A DNA stretch of 64,000 nucleotides from UBA11524 sp963642705 (GTDB lineage Bacteria; Bacillota; Clostridia; Christensenellales; Aristaeellaceae), in contig CAVIHU010000009.1 of NCBI GenBank assembly GCA_963642705.1, positions 14,495 through 78,494 of the forward strand, read 5' to 3'. Shown in pieces: positions 24,160-33,075 of the stretch (within the stretch, counting starts at the first letter, position 1; every line of letters begins with the position of its first letter). The notes under the pieces were generated by a model. It saw only the letters and a list, made by a program, of their open reading frames with translations. It did not search any database and was not told the origin of the DNA. The translations under genes were made by a program, and so were the position numbers.

Positions 24160-24996
24160 ATGGCATATGCGCACGAGACATCGCGCAGGCATCCGGCTCC
24201 TGTCGGCAGTGACGCCATCGCAGGCTGTACGGCGACCGGCGTTCTCAAGGTCATTGCCCTTGTCTTCATGTTCATCGACCATGCCGGAAAAATGGTCTTT
24301 TCGAGCTATCCGGAAATGCGGATGCTTGGACGAATCGCTTTTCCATTGTACTGCTGGTGCATGGTGGTCGGTATCAGCTATACGCGCTCTGTTTCGCGCT
24401 ATCTCCTGCGAATTGCGCTGCTTGGGCTGATTTCCCAGCCGCTGTACATGGTCGCGCTCAATCACTCGGTACAGACGCCGAATATATTCCTGACGCTCTT
24501 CATTGCTCTTTGCGCCGTCTGGGGCATCCGCGAAAAGAAAATGCTGAGCCACATCTGGGCACCTGTTCTGGCGCTGTGCGCGGCGCAGTTGCTCGGCTGC
24601 GACTACGGCTGGCGCGGCGTGATGCTCGTCATGCTGCTTTACGGCGTGCGAAAAAGCCGTGCGGGCATCGCGTGCGTCATGGTTGCGTACTGCCTCTTCT
24701 GGGGCAGCGGCAGCTCGCAGATAACAAGCGCGTTCGGCTTCAACCTGTCCAGCCTGATGACCTCGCCCGTTGGCGGCGTCATCTCTCCGTGGCTGCGGAT
24801 GCAAGCGCTGGCAATCCTTGCACTGCCGCTGATGCTCCTGCCGACCTCAGCACGCATCAAAATGCCGCGGCTGCTGAGTTACTCGCTTTATCCGCTGCAT
24901 CTTGTGCTGCTGATTGCACTTGAGGCGTTTTTCGGGCTGACCATCCACACCGAACAACTGGTGAACGCATGGAATGCGCTCATCGCTCTCTTCTGA
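24160..24996 (+). CDS. TraX-family membrane protein
   Basis: The 278-aa product has about eight hydrophobic segments. It shows the TraX family start (GVLKVIALVFMFIDHAGKMVF and RMLGRIAFPLYCWCMVVG) and the end (LLSYSLYPLHLVLLIAL). The E. coli F-plasmid TraX N-acetylates pilin, but chromosomal homologues in Firmicutes have no proven substrate and are probably acyltransferases of the same fold. No conjugation gene is nearby, so this is not taken as evidence of a mobile element. The following gene starts 3 nt after the stop. Confidence 0.85.
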   Translation: MAYAHETSRRHPAPVGSDAIAGCTATGVLKVIALVFMFIDHAGKMVFSSYPEMRMLGRIAFPLYCWCMVVGISYTRSVSRYLLRIALLGLISQPLYMVALNHSVQTPNIFLTLFIALCAVWGIREKKMLSHIWAPVLALCAAQLLGCDYGWRGVMLVMLLYGVRKSRAGIACVMVAYCLFWGSGSSQITSAFGFNLSSLMTSPVGGVISPWLRMQALAILALPLMLLPTSARIKMPRLLSYSLYPLHLVLLIALEAFFGLTIHTEQLVNAWNALIALF

Positions 24997-24999
24997 CGT

Positions 25000-25686
25000 A
25001 TGGAACACACGATTCGGATCAATCTGGACGAGGCGCTGCGCTATGCGGGTGTCCGTCCGCCTGCGCCAGATGACCTGCGTACCCGTGCTGAAGCGCTGTC
25101 CCAAATGATGTGCGACAAGGTTGCGCCACGATATACATGGCGGATGAGTCCGCTTGTGCATCAGGAAAACATGCCTGCGCTTGCCGTTGCGGACATTCTC
25201 CTGCATGGCAGGACAGCCGCGCGGATGCTTGCCGGCTGCGACGGCGCGGTCGTGCTCGTCTGCACGCTCGGCACATCGTTCGACACGCTGCTTCGGCAGA
25301 CGGAGGCACGTGACATGGCAGACGCACTCCTGCTCAACGGCTGCGGTGCGGCTTATGTCGAGGCTGCCTGTGATGCAGCGGAGCGCGAAATTGCCGAACA
25401 TTTTCCGAAAAAACATCTGACAGATCGCTTTAGCCCCGGCTACGGCGATTTGCCGCTTTCCCTTCAGGCATCGCTCCTTTCCATGACGGACGCAACGCGC
25501 CGTCTCGGTGTCACGCTGAGCGATTCCTTCCTGATGAACCCTGTTAAATCGGTAACTGCCATCATCGGGCTGTCTGACCATCCCCAACAGGCGAAAATCC
25601 GCGGTTGCGATTTCTGTGCGCTGCGGACTCGATGCCAACTGCGAAAGGCTGGGAAATCCTGTGGAGAATCAACTGATTTTTCTTGA
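25000..25686 (+). CDS. Stand-alone MetH activation-domain protein
   Basis: The 228-aa product resembles the C-terminal activation (AdoMet-binding) domain of cobalamin-dependent methionine synthase; RFSPGYGDLPLSLQ (about residues 145-158) and the following SDSFLMNPVKSVTAIIGL match the R-x-S-x-G-Y-x-x-x-P and M-x-P-x-x-S-V-x-x signatures. A Cys-x2-Cys...Cys cluster (GCDFCALRTRC) ends the protein. In full-length MetH this domain supports reductive methylation of inactive cob(II)alamin. Here it is a separate gene whose 3' end overlaps the metH start by 26 nt, so the two parts are made together. Confidence 0.85.
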   Translation: MEHTIRINLDEALRYAGVRPPAPDDLRTRAEALSQMMCDKVAPRYTWRMSPLVHQENMPALAVADILLHGRTAARMLAGCDGAVVLVCTLGTSFDTLLRQTEARDMADALLLNGCGAAYVEAACDAAEREIAEHFPKKHLTDRFSPGYGDLPLSLQASLLSMTDATRRLGVTLSDSFLMNPVKSVTAIIGLSDHPQQAKIRGCDFCALRTRCQLRKAGKSCGESTDFS

Positions 25687-28033
25687 CGGCGCCATGGGCA
25701 CAATGCTCCAGCGCAGCGGACTGAAGCCTGGCGAGATTCCGGAGCTGCTGTCCATTACCAATCCGGAGCTGCTGACGGACATCCACCGCCGGTATATCGA
25801 GGCGGGCACGCAAATTGTCTATGCGAACACGTTCGGTGCAAACCGCCGAAAGCTGCAGAATACGCCGTACACAGTGGACAAGGTCGTATCCGCCGCCATC
25901 AATGCAGCAAGAAAAGCATGCGAGGGCACATCCGCCCGTGTCGCACTTGATATCGGACCGCTTGGCGCGCTGCTTGAGCCGCTCGGAACGCTTGCATTCG
26001 AGGATGCGGTTGACCTCTTCGGCGAAATCGCAGAGGCAGGCGAAAAATCCGGTGCGGACCTCATCTGCATCGAGACGATGACCGACCTGTACGAGGCGAA
26101 AGCAGCACTGCTTGCCTGCAAAGAGCGGACAAAGCTGCCTGTCTGGGTGACGATGAGCTTCGACAGCAACGGGCGCACCTTCACCGGCTGCACGATTCCT
26201 TCCATGGCGCATACGCTTGAGGGTCTCGGCGCGGATGCCATCGGGCTGAACTGCTCGCAGGGTCCGGAACAACTGCTTCCGCTGTTCCGCGAACTGTGCC
26301 GGACGACATCGTTGCCTGTCATCGCCAAGCCGAACGCCGGATTGCCTGACCCGGTTGACGGTCACTATGACCTGCCGCCGGATGAATTTGCTGCGGCAAT
26401 GCGCGAGGCAGTCGAGGTGGGCGTGAGCATTGTCGGCGGCTGCTGCGGCACCAATCCGGCGTATATCCGTGCGTTGCACGAAGCCGTCAGCGGTATGACG
26501 CCCGGAAAGCGTGATGTCCGCAAATGCAGCTTTCTCTGCACGCCGACCGTGCCGCTTGAATTGAGCGGCATCCATCCCATCGGCGAACGCATCAATCCGA
26601 CCGGCAAGAAGCGCTTTCAGCAGGCACTGCTCAATGACGATTTGGACTATATTGTCGATGTCGCTATTGCGCAGGTCGATGCCGGTGCACAGATTCTCGA
26701 TGTCAATGTCGGCTATCCCGGTGTTGATGAGAAGACGATGCTTCCGCGCGTTGTCAAGAAGCTGCAGGAAAGCATTGATGTGCCACTGCAACTTGATTCG
26801 ACAAACGCTGAGGCGCTTGAGGCCGCTCTGCGCGTTTATAACGGCAAGCCTGCGGTCAATTCCGTCAATGGCGAGGAAAAATCGCTGAAGACGCTGCTGC
26901 CCATCGTCAAAAAGTACGGCGCGGCAGTTGTCGGGCTTGCACTCGATGAAAAGGGGTTACCGCGCACGGCGCAGGAACGGTTCGATATTGCCAAACGTAT
27001 CCTGTTCGCAGCCGAGAGCATCGGCATTCCGCGCGAGGATGTGTTCATCGACTGTCTGACGTTAACCGTTTCCGCACAGCAGGATCAGGCGAAGGAAACG
27101 CTTGCCGCGCTGCACCTTGTTCGCGATGAGCTGCATCTCCAGACCGTGCTGGGCGTATCGAACATCTCCTTCGGGCTTCCGTACCGGTTGCTGATGACGC
27201 AGACATTCCTCATTCGCGCACTGAGCAACGGCTTGACGCTGCCGATTATCAATCCGAACCAGAAGGAAATCATGGACGCGATTGCTGCTTATCGTGTGAT
27301 CAGCGGCGAGGATGAGGGCTGCAAAAGCTATGTTGAGCGCTTCGCCAATGCGCAGGCAGTTCCGGCTCCATCGGTCGCCCCGGCAGTGCCGGTGAAATCG
27401 TCTGCCTCAGTGGTTGCTTCGCTTGATGATGCGATCATCCGCGGACTCAAGGGCGATGCGGCGCGTCTTGCAGGTGAATTGCTCCAGTCGGAAAACGAGC
27501 TGTCGCTGGTGGAAAATCACCTGATTCCGGCGCTGGACAAGGTCGGCGCGGACTACGAACAGGGCAAAGCATTCCTGCCGCAGCTGCTTTCCGCGGCACA
27601 GGCAGCGCAGGCGGTTTTCTCCGTCATCCGCGACAGCCTCGCCGCGCAGAACGTCCAGCCTGTCAAAAAAGGACGCATCATCATCGCGACTGTCAAGGGC
27701 GATATTCATGACATCGGCAAGAACATCGTCAAAACTGTGCTGGAGAACTACGGCTATGAGGTGCTCGACCTCGGGCGCGATGTGCCGCCGGAAACGATTG
27801 CCCGCACCGCAGAGGAGCAGAATATCCGTCTTGTCGGGCTGTCCGCGCTGATGACGACGACGCTCCCCAGCATGGAAGAAACTGTCCGCCAATTGAAGGC
27901 ATTGCCCAATCCGCCGCTCATTATGGTCGGCGGTGCCGTCGTCACGGAGGATTTCGCGCACCGTATGGGTGCCGATTTCTACGCGCACGACGCCAAAGCC
28001 GCCGCCAATATCGCAAAACAAGTTTTTTCTTGA
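25661..28033 (+). CDS. metH: Cobalamin-dependent methionine synthase, lacking the activation domain
   Basis: The 790-aa product transfers the methyl group of methyltetrahydrofolate to homocysteine. Domains in order: homocysteine-binding barrel (start LIFLDGAMGTMLQ, zinc Cys residues in LNCSQGP and GGCCGT), pterin-binding barrel (PIGERINPTGKKRFQ, then DVNVGYPGVDE), and cobalamin cap and binding domains with DIHDIGKNIV, whose His ligates cobalt (about residue 687). The activation domain is missing because it is encoded upstream as a separate gene. I chose the GTG at 25661 (VENQLIFLDG) for its family-like N-terminus; the frame extends to 25616. Confidence 0.94.
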   Translation: MENQLIFLDGAMGTMLQRSGLKPGEIPELLSITNPELLTDIHRRYIEAGTQIVYANTFGANRRKLQNTPYTVDKVVSAAINAARKACEGTSARVALDIGPLGALLEPLGTLAFEDAVDLFGEIAEAGEKSGADLICIETMTDLYEAKAALLACKERTKLPVWVTMSFDSNGRTFTGCTIPSMAHTLEGLGADAIGLNCSQGPEQLLPLFRELCRTTSLPVIAKPNAGLPDPVDGHYDLPPDEFAAAMREAVEVGVSIVGGCCGTNPAYIRALHEAVSGMTPGKRDVRKCSFLCTPTVPLELSGIHPIGERINPTGKKRFQQALLNDDLDYIVDVAIAQVDAGAQILDVNVGYPGVDEKTMLPRVVKKLQESIDVPLQLDSTNAEALEAALRVYNGKPAVNSVNGEEKSLKTLLPIVKKYGAAVVGLALDEKGLPRTAQERFDIAKRILFAAESIGIPREDVFIDCLTLTVSAQQDQAKETLAALHLVRDELHLQTVLGVSNISFGLPYRLLMTQTFLIRALSNGLTLPIINPNQKEIMDAIAAYRVISGEDEGCKSYVERFANAQAVPAPSVAPAVPVKSSASVVASLDDAIIRGLKGDAARLAGELLQSENELSLVENHLIPALDKVGADYEQGKAFLPQLLSAAQAAQAVFSVIRDSLAAQNVQPVKKGRIIIATVKGDIHDIGKNIVKTVLENYGYEVLDLGRDVPPETIARTAEEQNIRLVGLSALMTTTLPSMEETVRQLKALPNPPLIMVGGAVVTEDFAHRMGADFYAHDAKAAANIAKQVFS

Positions 28034-28045
28034 GAGGATACCGCT

Positions 28046-29008
28046 ATGCCGATTCGCATTCCCAATGATTTGCCAGCCGCCAGCGCCCTGCGCAGCGAGA
28101 ACATATTCGTCATGACCGATAACCGCGCCAAGACGCAGGACATCCGTCCGCTGCGGCTGCTGCTGCTCAACCTGATGCCCACGAAAATCGCTACGGAAAC
28201 GCAGCTTGCGCGTCTGCTGGGCAATACGCCATTGCAGGTGGAGCTGGATTTGCTGATGGTCACGACCCATGTTACCAAAAATACGTCCGAGGAGCACATG
28301 CTTGCCTTCTACAAGACGTTTGAGCAGGTGCGTGACCTGACGTATGACGGCATGGTCATTACCGGCGCTCCTGTGGAGAAGATGCCGTTTGAGGAAGTCG
28401 AATACTGGGAAGAGCTGTGCACCATCTTCGAGTGGACAAAGACGCACGTCACCTCCACCCTGCACATCTGCTGGGGTGCACAAGCCGGACTGTACTACCA
28501 CTGGGGTGTCCAGAAGTACCTGATGGACAAAAAGCTCTCCGGCGTCTATCCGCACTGTGTGACCCACAAAAACAGCATCCTGTTTCGCGGCTTCGACGAC
28601 ACGTTCATGGTACCGCATAGCCGTTACACGACCATCCGCCGCGAGGATGTCCTTGCGCATCCCGAAATGAAGATTCTTTCTGAGAGCGATGAAGCCGGCA
28701 TCTACGCCATATCCACCCACGGCGGAAGGCAGATTTTCATCACCGGACACTCCGAATACGATGCGGACACGCTCGAAAAGGAATATCTGCGCGACAAGAA
28801 TGCCGGATTGCACCCGGATGTGCCTTGCAATTATTATCCGAATGACGATGACACGCAGCCGCCGGTATGCACGTGGCGTTCCTCGGCGAATCTGCTGTAC
28901 TGCAACTGGTTGAATTATTTTGTCTATCAGGCGACGCCGTATGATTTGAACAGTGTTGGCATTGTGGTCATGGATGATTTCAAGGAGCAGCACGACAACA
29001 ACCAATAA
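28046..29008 (+). CDS. metA: Homoserine O-acetyltransferase (MetA type)
   Basis: The 320-aa product activates homoserine for methionine synthesis. The catalytic Cys is in HICWGAQAGLYYHWG (about residue 142), with the catalytic His in THKNS... and FITGHSEYD, and the start LNLMPTKIATETQ is typical. The acyl-donor position reads GAPVEKMPFEEVEYW: a Glu (about residue 111) where E. coli has Gly. In this family the Glu goes with acetyl-CoA and Gly with succinyl-CoA, so acetyl transfer is predicted, consistent with the downstream O-acetylhomoserine sulfhydrylase. It starts 12 nt after metH. Confidence 0.95.
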   Translation: MPIRIPNDLPAASALRSENIFVMTDNRAKTQDIRPLRLLLLNLMPTKIATETQLARLLGNTPLQVELDLLMVTTHVTKNTSEEHMLAFYKTFEQVRDLTYDGMVITGAPVEKMPFEEVEYWEELCTIFEWTKTHVTSTLHICWGAQAGLYYHWGVQKYLMDKKLSGVYPHCVTHKNSILFRGFDDTFMVPHSRYTTIRREDVLAHPEMKILSESDEAGIYAISTHGGRQIFITGHSEYDADTLEKEYLRDKNAGLHPDVPCNYYPNDDDTQPPVCTWRSSANLLYCNWLNYFVYQATPYDLNSVGIVVMDDFKEQHDNNQ

Positions 29009-29038
29009 TCCTAAAAACAAGTCCATTTTCTTTGTTCC

Positions 29039-29067
29039 TTGCAGGAAAGCGCCGCATGTGGTATACT
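29039..29067 (+). promoter_or_regulatory. Promoter of the sirtuin-nitroreductase-metY group
   Basis: TTGCAG (29039-29044), 17-nt spacer, TATACT (29062-29067), 25 nt before the sirtuin start. It gives the second half of the methionine block its own promoter. Confidence 0.7.
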
Positions 29068-29092
29068 GAATCTGATTGGGGAGGTGAAGAGC

Positions 29093-29824
29093 ATGTACGA
29101 TGTGCTGCAGCAGTGGATTGACAGCAGCCGCCGTATCGTGTTTTTCGGCGGCGCAGGCGTATCGACCGAGAGCAACATTCCGGATTTTCGCTCCCAGGAT
29201 GGGCTGTATCATCAGAAATATGATATTCCGCCGGAGGAGATTCTCTCGCGCAGCTTCTTCCATCGTCATCCGGAGGAATTTTTCCGTTTCTACCGCGATA
29301 AGATGCTCCCACTGGATGCACAGCCGAATGATGCGCACAGATATCTCGCCGCGCTTGAACAGGGCGGTCGGCTGACGGCTGTTATTACGCAGAACATCGA
29401 TGGTCTGCATCAGAAGGCCGGCAGTAAAAATGTGCTGGAGCTTCACGGGAGCATCTATCGCAATCACTGTATGAAATGCGCGCGCTCATTTTCGCCGGAA
29501 TTCATCCGTGATTCCGGTGGCGTGCCGAAATGCCCGTGCGGCGGTATCGTCAAGCCGGATGTCGTGCTGTATGAAGAGGCGTTGTCGGATGAAGTGATTG
29601 CATCGGCGGTGCATCACCTGCGTCAGGCGAATCTGCTGATTGTTGCCGGAACAAGCCTGACCGTGTACCCTGCCGCAGCGCTCCTGCGGTATTTCGGCGG
29701 CAGCAAAATTGTACTCATCAACCGCGATGCAACGCAGCTGGATGCGCAGGCGGACTTGGTGCTGCACGAGAAGGTCGGCGAGGTGTTCCGTCACCTGCGC
29801 CCGACACCGCTGGAGGAAACATGA
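29093..29824 (+). CDS. cobB: NAD-dependent protein deacylase (sirtuin, CobB/SIR2 type)
   Basis: The 243-aa product removes acetyl or other acyl groups from lysines, using NAD. The NAD-binding motif GGAGVSTESNIPDFR, TQNIDGLHQKAG, the catalytic His in ELHGS (about residue 121), and the zinc Cys residues in HCMKC and CPCGG are present. The ATG at 29093 follows GGGGAGGTGAAG. The stop overlaps the nitroreductase-like gene start. The symbol follows common usage, as naming varies in Firmicutes. Confidence 0.94.
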   Translation: MYDVLQQWIDSSRRIVFFGGAGVSTESNIPDFRSQDGLYHQKYDIPPEEILSRSFFHRHPEEFFRFYRDKMLPLDAQPNDAHRYLAALEQGGRLTAVITQNIDGLHQKAGSKNVLELHGSIYRNHCMKCARSFSPEFIRDSGGVPKCPCGGIVKPDVVLYEEALSDEVIASAVHHLRQANLLIVAGTSLTVYPAAALLRYFGGSKIVLINRDATQLDAQADLVLHEKVGEVFRHLRPTPLEET

Positions 29825-30567
29825 TGGCTGCATTGGAGATGCTTTTTTCCGCCGAAGGAAAGGAAAGATACCGTCAGGCGGCGCAGCTTCGCACGTCCTG
29901 TCGCAGCTATGCCGGTGCGCCCGACAGTGCATCGTTTGCGGCGCTGTCCTACGCCATCGGGCGGTACGCCATGAGCGGCGCGAGGCTTGTGCTGACCCCT
30001 GTGGATGAGTCGCTGTTTACCGGCACGCTTCTCGGTATGGGACGCATTACCGGATGCAGGATGGCGGCCGTCGTTATCGCTGACAGGCTTGAAGCCATGA
30101 GCCGCGTAAATGCCGGCATCGTCGGCGAAGCATTTGTCCTTGAGGCGACATCGCAGGGGCTCGGTACATGCTGGGTTGCCGGAATGTATAAGCGCAAGCT
30201 GCTGACGCTTCCTCTGGGAGAAACGGAGGAAATTCTCGGCGTCATTGCGGTCGGTATTCCGTCCGCACCGCTGAAGGTGCCGGAAAATCGCCGCCGTAAG
30301 CCCGTTGAACGGCTGATTCACGGCGGCATGCTGACCGGAAACGCGCTTGCCGCCGCGGAACTTGTCCGCATCGCACCGTCCGCCATGAATCTTCAGCCGT
30401 GGACGATGGAGGGACATCCGGACGGGCAATTCACGCTGATGGTCGGCAATCGGACGCTGCTGGACGGCGGCATTGCACTGTGCCATGCGGAGCTTGCGCT
30501 TGCGGGCATACATCACTGGTCATATCAGCTGACCTCGGGCGGTCTGACAGCCGCCGTTCAAATATAA
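29824..30567 (+). CDS. Nitroreductase-family protein
   Basis: The 247-aa product has the nitroreductase-like FMN fold arrangement split by an insertion: LRTSCRSYAG near the N-terminus (equivalent to R-x-S-x-R-x-F), GEAFVLEATSQGLGTCWVAGM in the middle, and VRIAPSAMNLQPW near residue 185 (equivalent to the S-x-x-N-x-Q-P-W motif). The motif order differs from canonical nitroreductases, where the S-x-x-N-Q-P-W motif precedes the G-L-G-T-C-W motif, which suggests a permuted or duplicated variant known in Clostridia. The substrate is unknown. Two adjacent ATG codons (29821, 29824) are possible; the second has better spacing to GGAGG. Confidence 0.75.
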   Translation: MAALEMLFSAEGKERYRQAAQLRTSCRSYAGAPDSASFAALSYAIGRYAMSGARLVLTPVDESLFTGTLLGMGRITGCRMAAVVIADRLEAMSRVNAGIVGEAFVLEATSQGLGTCWVAGMYKRKLLTLPLGETEEILGVIAVGIPSAPLKVPENRRRKPVERLIHGGMLTGNALAAAELVRIAPSAMNLQPWTMEGHPDGQFTLMVGNRTLLDGGIALCHAELALAGIHHWSYQLTSGGLTAAVQI

Positions 30568-30591
30568 GATAACAGAAAGAAGGCTTTTCCC

Positions 30592-31881
30592 ATGTCCGAT
30601 TACCGCATCGACACACAATGTGTTCAGGCAGGCTACACGCCCGGCAATGGCGAACCGCGTCAGATCCCGATCATCCAGTCTACCACCTTCCGCTACAGCA
30701 CGAGCGAGGATATGGGAAAGCTCTTTGATCTGGAAGCTTCCGGATATTTCTATTCTCGTCTGCAAAACCCGACGTGCGATTATGTCGCAGCGAAAATCGC
30801 AGCGCTTGAGGGCGGCTCGGCGGCGATGCTGACCGGCTCTGGTCAAGCGGCGAACTTCATGGCGCTGTTCAACATCTGCGAGGCAGGCAGCCACATTGTC
30901 GCATCCTCCTCCATCTATGGCGGCACGTTCAACCTGATTTCCGTCACGCTCAAGAAGATGGGCGTTGACTCGACGTTCGTTTCGCCCGACGCGACGGATG
31001 AAGAGCTGGATGCGGCATTCCGCGGCAACACGCGCGCCGTGTTCGGCGAGACCATCGCGAACCCTGCCCTGACTGTGCTGGACATCGAACGCTTTGCTGC
31101 GGCGGCGCACCGTCACGGCGTACCGCTGATTGTGGACAACACGTTTCCGACGCCGGTGAACTGCCAGCCCATCCGCTTTGGTGCGGATATCGTGACGCAT
31201 TCGACCACGAAGTACATGGACGGTCACGGCGCGGCAGTCGGCGGCGCGATTGTCGATAGCGGCAAGTTCGACTGGATGGCGAATGCGGAGCGCTATCCGG
31301 GGCTATGCACACCGGATGAAAGCTACCATGGCATTACGTACGCAGAGAAATTCGGCATCGGCGGCGCGTTCATCACCAAATGCACCAGCCAGCTCATGCG
31401 TGACCTTGGCTGCGTGCAGTCGCCGCAGAGCGCTTTCCTGCTGAATCTTGGTCTGGAGAGCCTGCATGTCCGCATGCCGCGCCACTGCGAGAACGCCATG
31501 AGCGTCGCCGAATTCCTCGAGCAGCAGCCGGAGGTTGAATCCGTCAGCTATCCGCATCTGCCATCCAGCCCGTACTACGCGCGCGCCATGAAATACATGC
31601 CGCACGGCGGCTGCGGTGTTGTGTCCTTTGTCCTGAAGGGAGGACGCGCTGCGGCAGAATCGTTTATGAAGCATCTGACGCTTGCCGCCATCGAGACGCA
31701 TGTTGCCGATGCACGCACGTGCTGCCTGAATCCGGCAACATCGACGCATCGTCAGATGACCGAGGAGCAGCTCGCTGAGGCAGGCATTCCGGCAGGCATG
31801 GTGCGCATCAGCCTTGGTCTGGAAAATAAGAATGACCTGATTGCCGATATCGCACAGGCACTTCGCGCCATCAACGTCTAA
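30592..31881 (+). CDS. metY: O-acetylhomoserine sulfhydrylase
   Basis: The 429-aa PLP enzyme condenses O-acetylhomoserine with sulfide to homocysteine. The PLP lysine lies in THSTTKYMDGHG (about residue 207); YSRLQNPTCDYVAAKIAALEGG and the SGQAANFMAL phosphate-binding loop are typical of this Cys/Met metabolism enzyme group, and the length fits MetY rather than the roughly 380-aa cystathionine enzymes. With the acetyl-type MetA and MetH in the same block it gives a direct sulfhydrylation route to methionine. A strong terminator follows. Confidence 0.93.
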   Translation: MSDYRIDTQCVQAGYTPGNGEPRQIPIIQSTTFRYSTSEDMGKLFDLEASGYFYSRLQNPTCDYVAAKIAALEGGSAAMLTGSGQAANFMALFNICEAGSHIVASSSIYGGTFNLISVTLKKMGVDSTFVSPDATDEELDAAFRGNTRAVFGETIANPALTVLDIERFAAAAHRHGVPLIVDNTFPTPVNCQPIRFGADIVTHSTTKYMDGHGAAVGGAIVDSGKFDWMANAERYPGLCTPDESYHGITYAEKFGIGGAFITKCTSQLMRDLGCVQSPQSAFLLNLGLESLHVRMPRHCENAMSVAEFLEQQPEVESVSYPHLPSSPYYARAMKYMPHGGCGVVSFVLKGGRAAAESFMKHLTLAAIETHVADARTCCLNPATSTHRQMTEEQLAEAGIPAGMVRISLGLENKNDLIADIAQALRAINV

Positions 31882-31891
31882 TCTAATCCAT

Positions 31892-31930
31892 AAAAAGGGG
31901 TCCAGGGATGAAATTCCCTGACCCTTTTTT
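31892..31930 (+). terminator. Intrinsic terminator after metY
   Basis: GGGTC-CAGGGA pairs with TCCCTG-ACCC around a short loop, with an A run before and TTTTTT after, a classical bidirectional-looking terminator ending the methionine block. Confidence 0.9.
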
Positions 31931-31969
31931 CGTGAATGAGTGGGCAGATGCGTCTTGCCGAAGTTCTTC

Positions 31970-31998
31970 TTCACAGGTGCCGCCGAATATGCTATAAT
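31970..31998 (+). promoter_or_regulatory. Promoter of the M42 peptidase operon
   Basis: TTCACA (31970-31975), 17-nt spacer, TATAAT (31993-31998), 40 nt before the first peptidase. Confidence 0.75.
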
Positions 31999-32037
31999 AT
32001 AGTTGGTTAATTTTGTGCATATAAAAGGGGGCATTTC

Positions 32038-33075
32038 ATGGATGTCAAAAAGCTGCTGACAGAGGTCACGGCACTGCCGGGCGTCAGTGGACAGGAGGAG
32101 ACAGTCAGCGCATATTTTGCGGTGAAATTCCGTCCGTTTGTCGATGAGGTGACGGTCGATGCGATGTACAGCGTGATTGCCCATAAAAAGGGGAGCGGTC
32201 CTAAGGTGATGCTCTGCGCACATCTCGATGAAATCGCGCTGATGGTAACGCATATCGAGGATGACGGCAGCCTGCGCCTTCGCAACGTTGGCGGCGTTGA
32301 TCCGCGCATCCTGCCGGCAAGCCGCGTTTGGGTGCATGGTCGCGAGAAGCTTTTCGGAACCATTGGGGCGTTGCCGCCGCATCTGATGAGTGCTGACGAC
32401 CGTGCGAATAATTATACGCTGGATAATCTGCATGTGGATATAGGTATGACGGCGGAACAGGCGAAGAGGCTTGTGCGCATTGGCGACCTCGTGACGTTTG
32501 ACGGACCGTCCCATGAGCTGCTTAATGGGCAGTTTGCCGCGAAGACGCTCGATGACCGTTCCTGTGTGGCGATTTTGCTTCGAGCGGCTGAACGCTTGCA
32601 GAAGCTCGTCTGCGATGCCGATGTGTATTTCGTATGCTCGGCGCAGGAGGAGGTCGGCGGCTGGGGGGCCATGACCTCCGCCTTTGCGGTGGAGCCTGAT
32701 TTAGCGGTCGTGCTTGATGTCGATTTTGCGAACACGCCGACCTGTCCGCCGAACGCCGCGCTGCCGATTGACGCGATGATAGTGACGCACGGACCTTACG
32801 TGCAGCCCAAGCTCAATCAGCGGCTGATCGACTGTGCTAAGGCGCATCACGTTCAGCTGAACGCGAATGTCGCAGGGCGTTCTACAGGAACGGACGCGGA
32901 TGACATCGGTCTGAGCCGCGGCGGTGTGCCGACGGTGCTGCTCTCGCTGCCGGAAAAGTACATGCACACCTCCGTTGAAACAGTCGATCTGAACACGCTG
33001 GAGGAAGGTGCGCGGCTGCTGGCGCATTTTGTTGCGGAGATCGATAATCACTGGGAGGATGACCTATGGATCTGA
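32038..33075 (+). CDS. M42-family metallo-aminopeptidase, first of three
   Basis: The 345-aa product is a cytosolic di-metal aminopeptidase of the FrvX/PepA-like M42 family. Metal ligands and catalytic residues are seen in MLCAHLDEIALMV (His-x-Asp), KTLDDRSCVAILL (bridging Asp), CSAQEEVGGWGA (catalytic Glu and ligand Glu), VVLDVDFA, and the late His in PEKYMHTSVE. These enzymes form large tetrahedral 12-mers that trim short peptides. Its end overlaps the next gene by 10 nt. Confidence 0.92.
   Translation: MDVKKLLTEVTALPGVSGQEETVSAYFAVKFRPFVDEVTVDAMYSVIAHKKGSGPKVMLCAHLDEIALMVTHIEDDGSLRLRNVGGVDPRILPASRVWVHGREKLFGTIGALPPHLMSADDRANNYTLDNLHVDIGMTAEQAKRLVRIGDLVTFDGPSHELLNGQFAAKTLDDRSCVAILLRAAERLQKLVCDADVYFVCSAQEEVGGWGAMTSAFAVEPDLAVVLDVDFANTPTCPPNAALPIDAMIVTHGPYVQPKLNQRLIDCAKAHHVQLNANVAGRSTGTDADDIGLSRGGVPTVLLSLPEKYMHTSVETVDLNTLEEGARLLAHFVAEIDNHWEDDLWI

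Noticed and set aside
24160..24996. Evidence of a conjugative element from the TraX-like gene
   Set aside because: TraX-family genes are common on Clostridia chromosomes, and no relaxase, T4SS or integrase gene is nearby.
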